NCBI GenBank assembly: GCA_005882445.1
Contig: VBAN01000290.1
Coordinates: 1 to 7,536 of the forward strand
DNA: 7,536 nucleotides
Origin: Candidatus Segetimicrobium genomatis
GTDB taxonomy: Bacteria > Sysuimicrobiota > Sysuimicrobiia > Sysuimicrobiales > Segetimicrobiaceae
Direction of reading: 5' to 3'
In this document: positions 5,720 to 7,536 of the stretch, piece after piece
Numbering within the stretch: the first letter of the stretch is position 1
Layout: each line of letters opens with the position of its first letter
Notes under the pieces: generated by a model
Seen by the model: only the letters and a program-made list of their open reading frames with translations
Databases searched by the model: none
What the model was told of the DNA's origin: nothing
Made by a program: the position numbers and the translations under genes

Positions 5720-6571
5720 CTACGCCCTACTCCGCCCGACTCCACGCGTCGATCGGCGTTGGTCGGGACGGTCGGATGCAACCGCGTCGGCGATCCGAGA
5801 CAGCGCCGCCCCGGCATCGGCCCGCACCACGGCATCGGCCTGCCCGTCGAGCGGCGTGGGCTCGCGGTTCACGATGGCCAGCCTCGCCCCCTGCCGGGCC
5901 GCGAGCGCGGGGAGCCCGGCCACCGGATAGACCTGCAGCGACGACCCGACCACCAGCAAGACCCGACACGTCTCACACGCCGATACCGCCCGCTCGTAGG
6001 CCGCCGCGGGCAGGAGCTCTTCGAACAGCACGACGTTGGGGCGCAGCAGGCCGCCGCACGCCGCGCATCGAGGAAGCGTCCCCGACCGCAGCGGCCCGGC
6101 CATCTCCGCGATCGGCCGGATGGCCCCGCACCCGGCGCAGCGGGCCTCGCGCAGGTTGCCGTGCACTTCCACCACGTCGCGCGATCCGGCCTGCTGGTGC
6201 AGGCCGTCGACGTTTTGCGTCACCACGAGGTGCACGGCCCCGAGCCCTTCGAGCCTGGCGATCGCCCGATGCGCGGCGTTCGGGGCGGCGCCGGCCAGCC
6301 CCGCGAGGCGGGTCTGGTAGAATGCGTAGAACGCCTGCGGGTCGCTCTGGAACGCGCTCAGGGAGGCGACGCGCGTCGGGTCGATGCCGCTCCACAATCC
6401 GCCCTTGGAGCGGAAGTCCGGAAGCCCCGACTCGGTGCTGACCCCCGCGCCGGTCAGCACGACGTTGAACGTCCCGCGGCGAAGCAGCGCCGCGATGCGC
6501 CGGACCGCGGCGTCCGATTCGACCGGCCGCTCCCCAACGGAGCGCGCCCGCGGCGCGCGCCGGGTCAGCAC
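5720..6571 (-). CDS. Sir2-family NAD-dependent protein deacylase (sirtuin)
   Basis: Cytoplasmic sirtuin that removes acyl groups from protein lysines while consuming NAD+, giving nicotinamide and O-acyl-ADP-ribose. The 283 residues hold every hallmark: NAD-binding GAGVST (41-46) and LPDFRS (50-55), TQNVDGLH (118-125), catalytic His137 in VEVHG, a four-cysteine zinc site (Cys145, 148, 169, 172), GSSLQVYP (209-216) and VNRE (234-237). The segment RPNVVLFEE (177-185) has Glu where many sirtuins have Gly (FGE). There is no Tyr/Arg pair placed as in CobB-type desuccinylases that I can identify, so acyl preference is open. About 20 extra N-terminal residues precede the fold, and the C-terminus is Arg/Ser-rich. 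Its GTG start (6571) overlaps the last codons of the preceding gene by 7 nt, which suggests translational coupling; no strong ribosome binding site is seen there. Confidence 0.95.
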   Translation of the reverse strand: MLTRRAPRARSVGERPVESDAAVRRIAALLRRGTFNVVLTGAGVSTESGLPDFRSKGGLWSGIDPTRVASLSAFQSDPQAFYAFYQTRLAGLAGAAPNAAHRAIARLEGLGAVHLVVTQNVDGLHQQAGSRDVVEVHGNLREARCAGCGAIRPIAEMAGPLRSGTLPRCAACGGLLRPNVVLFEELLPAAAYERAVSACETCRVLLVVGSSLQVYPVAGLPALAARQGARLAIVNREPTPLDGQADAVVRADAGAALSRIADAVASDRPDQRRSTRGVGRSRA

Positions 6572-7536
6572 AGGCGCCCGCCGTCGTCGAACCGCATCGG
6601 CTGGGGCGATTCCAGCGCGGCGATGTGCGGCCGTCCTTCCAGTTCACGCACCAGCGGCTCCGACACCCACACGTCCTCCAGGTGGAGCGTATTCGGCGCC
6701 CGCACGATCCGCGCCCGAAGCGGATCGGGCAACCCGAGGCTCCCAAACGCGGCCAGGATGGTGTCCCGCTCGGTGGCCATCACGATCGGGAGCATCGCTC
6801 TTTGAACGTATGTGCTGACGATACAGTTCAGGTAGGTCGCGGTAAAGTCGATGCGGTCCACCACCGCCCTGGTGGTGAAGTCGGCCAGCCCGATCCCCTG
6901 CGCGTTGCCCTCGGAGGCGTCGGACAGCCGCAGCGCCACGATCCGCTCCGCGTGGGGCGTCTCCGGTTCCGCGAGCCCGGCGATTCGCCAGCGCCCGATG
7001 ACGTTGACGTCCATGCCGGTGCCGCTGAAGTTCTTGCCGACTTCGTCCACGATCAAGAGGTCCATGCGGTCCACCGGCAGATGCGGCATCGCCGCGCGCG
7101 CCTCGGGGAACAACGCTACCTCCACGTCCGGGATGCGCTCGGGGGCGATCCCGACCACCCGAGCGGTCTCATCGTACGCGTTCTCGAGAATGGCGAGACC
7201 GCCCAGGACGCGAATCTGCGCCGCGCCCGGGGCCTTGCCCAACCCGACGCCGAGCATCTTCATCACCCCGCTTCCGAACGGATGGCTGAACCCGGTGTGG
7301 GGTTTGATCCGGCTCACGGCCAGGATCCCGTCGCATCCCGCCGCCACCCGGTCACAGTAGGCCACGAATCCGCTCGGTGTCCTCCCCAATTCGACCGCGT
7401 CCATGGACGTGCTGAGGGGCGCCCCCACGGTCGCCGGCGTGATCCCCAGGTGCTCGAGGAGGCGCCGCTGCCCCTCGTCGGTGCCGCCGCCGTGGCTGCC
7501 CATCGCCGCGATGAGCAGGGGATCGGCCCCCGCCGT
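6565..7536 (-). CDS. LarA-like (DUF2088, lactate racemase domain) protein, N-terminus cut by window edge
   Basis: The 323 visible residues belong to the lactate racemase domain (LarA/DUF2088) family. LarA itself is a nickel-pincer-nucleotide enzyme that interconverts lactate enantiomers; many relatives act on other 2-hydroxyacids or are uncharacterised. Numbered from the right edge, motifs are AMGSHGGGTDEGQ (11-23), SRIKPHTGF (75-83), SGVMKMLGVGLGK (89-101) and DEVGKNFSGTGMD (164-176). The frame stays open through 7536 and the residues before Met 7503 match the family (DPLLIAAMGSHGG), so that ATG is internal. Roughly the first 100 residues should lie outside the window, judged from typical family length. 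The stop overlaps the Sir2 start by 7 nt. Substrate and nickel-cofactor use are unproven; no larB/larC/larE cofactor genes are in the window. Confidence 0.85.
   Translation of the reverse strand, partial: TAGADPLLIAAMGSHGGGTDEGQRRLLEHLGITPATVGAPLSTSMDAVELGRTPSGFVAYCDRVAAGCDGILAVSRIKPHTGFSHPFGSGVMKMLGVGLGKAPGAAQIRVLGGLAILENAYDETARVVGIAPERIPDVEVALFPEARAAMPHLPVDRMDLLIVDEVGKNFSGTGMDVNVIGRWRIAGLAEPETPHAERIVALRLSDASEGNAQGIGLADFTTRAVVDRIDFTATYLNCIVSTYVQRAMLPIVMATERDTILAAFGSLGLPDPLRARIVRAPNTLHLEDVWVSEPLVRELEGRPHIAALESPQPMRFDDGGRLC

Noticed and set aside
4892..6805. A 637-codon open frame on the plus strand opposite the phosphorylase, Sir2 and LarA-like genes
   Set aside because: It is antisense to three genes with clear family motifs, and its translation is rich in Arg, Pro, Gly, His and Asp with no domain. 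Such frames arise by chance in G+C-rich DNA.

Overview
The window is G+C-rich bacterial chromosome with tightly packed genes, several GTG starts and strong AGGAGG-type ribosome binding sites. There is no sign of a mobile element, CRISPR array, tRNA or rRNA. The phylum cannot be fixed from the sequence alone. The gene set and codon style suit a soil or thermophile-related high-GC lineage (Chloroflexota, Actinomycetota or a related uncultured phylum), and a Cys-X-Cys tail on the MTA phosphorylase hints weakly at a thermophilic relation.

Layout. Positions 1-347 are non-coding. A near-consensus minus-strand promoter (158-186) fires leftward into a structured leader of about 120 nt that ends in a perfect 9-bp terminator-like hairpin (33-54). 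A purine-rich Shine-Dalgarno stretch follows (12-21). The regulated gene lies beyond the left edge; an infC (IF-3) operon is the best guess, but this is inference. Rightward from 348 to 1871 runs a polytopic GT39/PMT-like glycosyltransferase.

The rest of the window (1860-7536) is one leftward gene series. In order of transcription it holds: a LarA-like (DUF2088) protein cut by the right edge; a Sir2 NAD-dependent deacylase whose GTG start overlaps the preceding stop; an S-methyl-5'-thioadenosine phosphorylase; a two-helix small membrane protein of unknown function; a STAS anti-sigma-factor antagonist; and a membrane-bound Cache-HAMP-GAF-PP2C (SpoIIE/RsbU type) phosphatase. The phosphatase gene overlaps the glycosyltransferase gene tail to tail by 12 bp.

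How they may work together. The STAS protein and the phosphatase form a recognisable half of a partner-switching signalling system: an extracytoplasmic signal would activate the phosphatase, which dephosphorylates the STAS antagonist and releases a target from a switch kinase. The kinase and sigma factor are not in the window. The three upstream genes look metabolic (nickel-pincer-type racemase family, NAD-dependent deacylation, methionine salvage). Their link to the signalling pair is only positional.

I found no convincing new multi-gene system. The most interesting element is the attenuator-like leader at the left edge.
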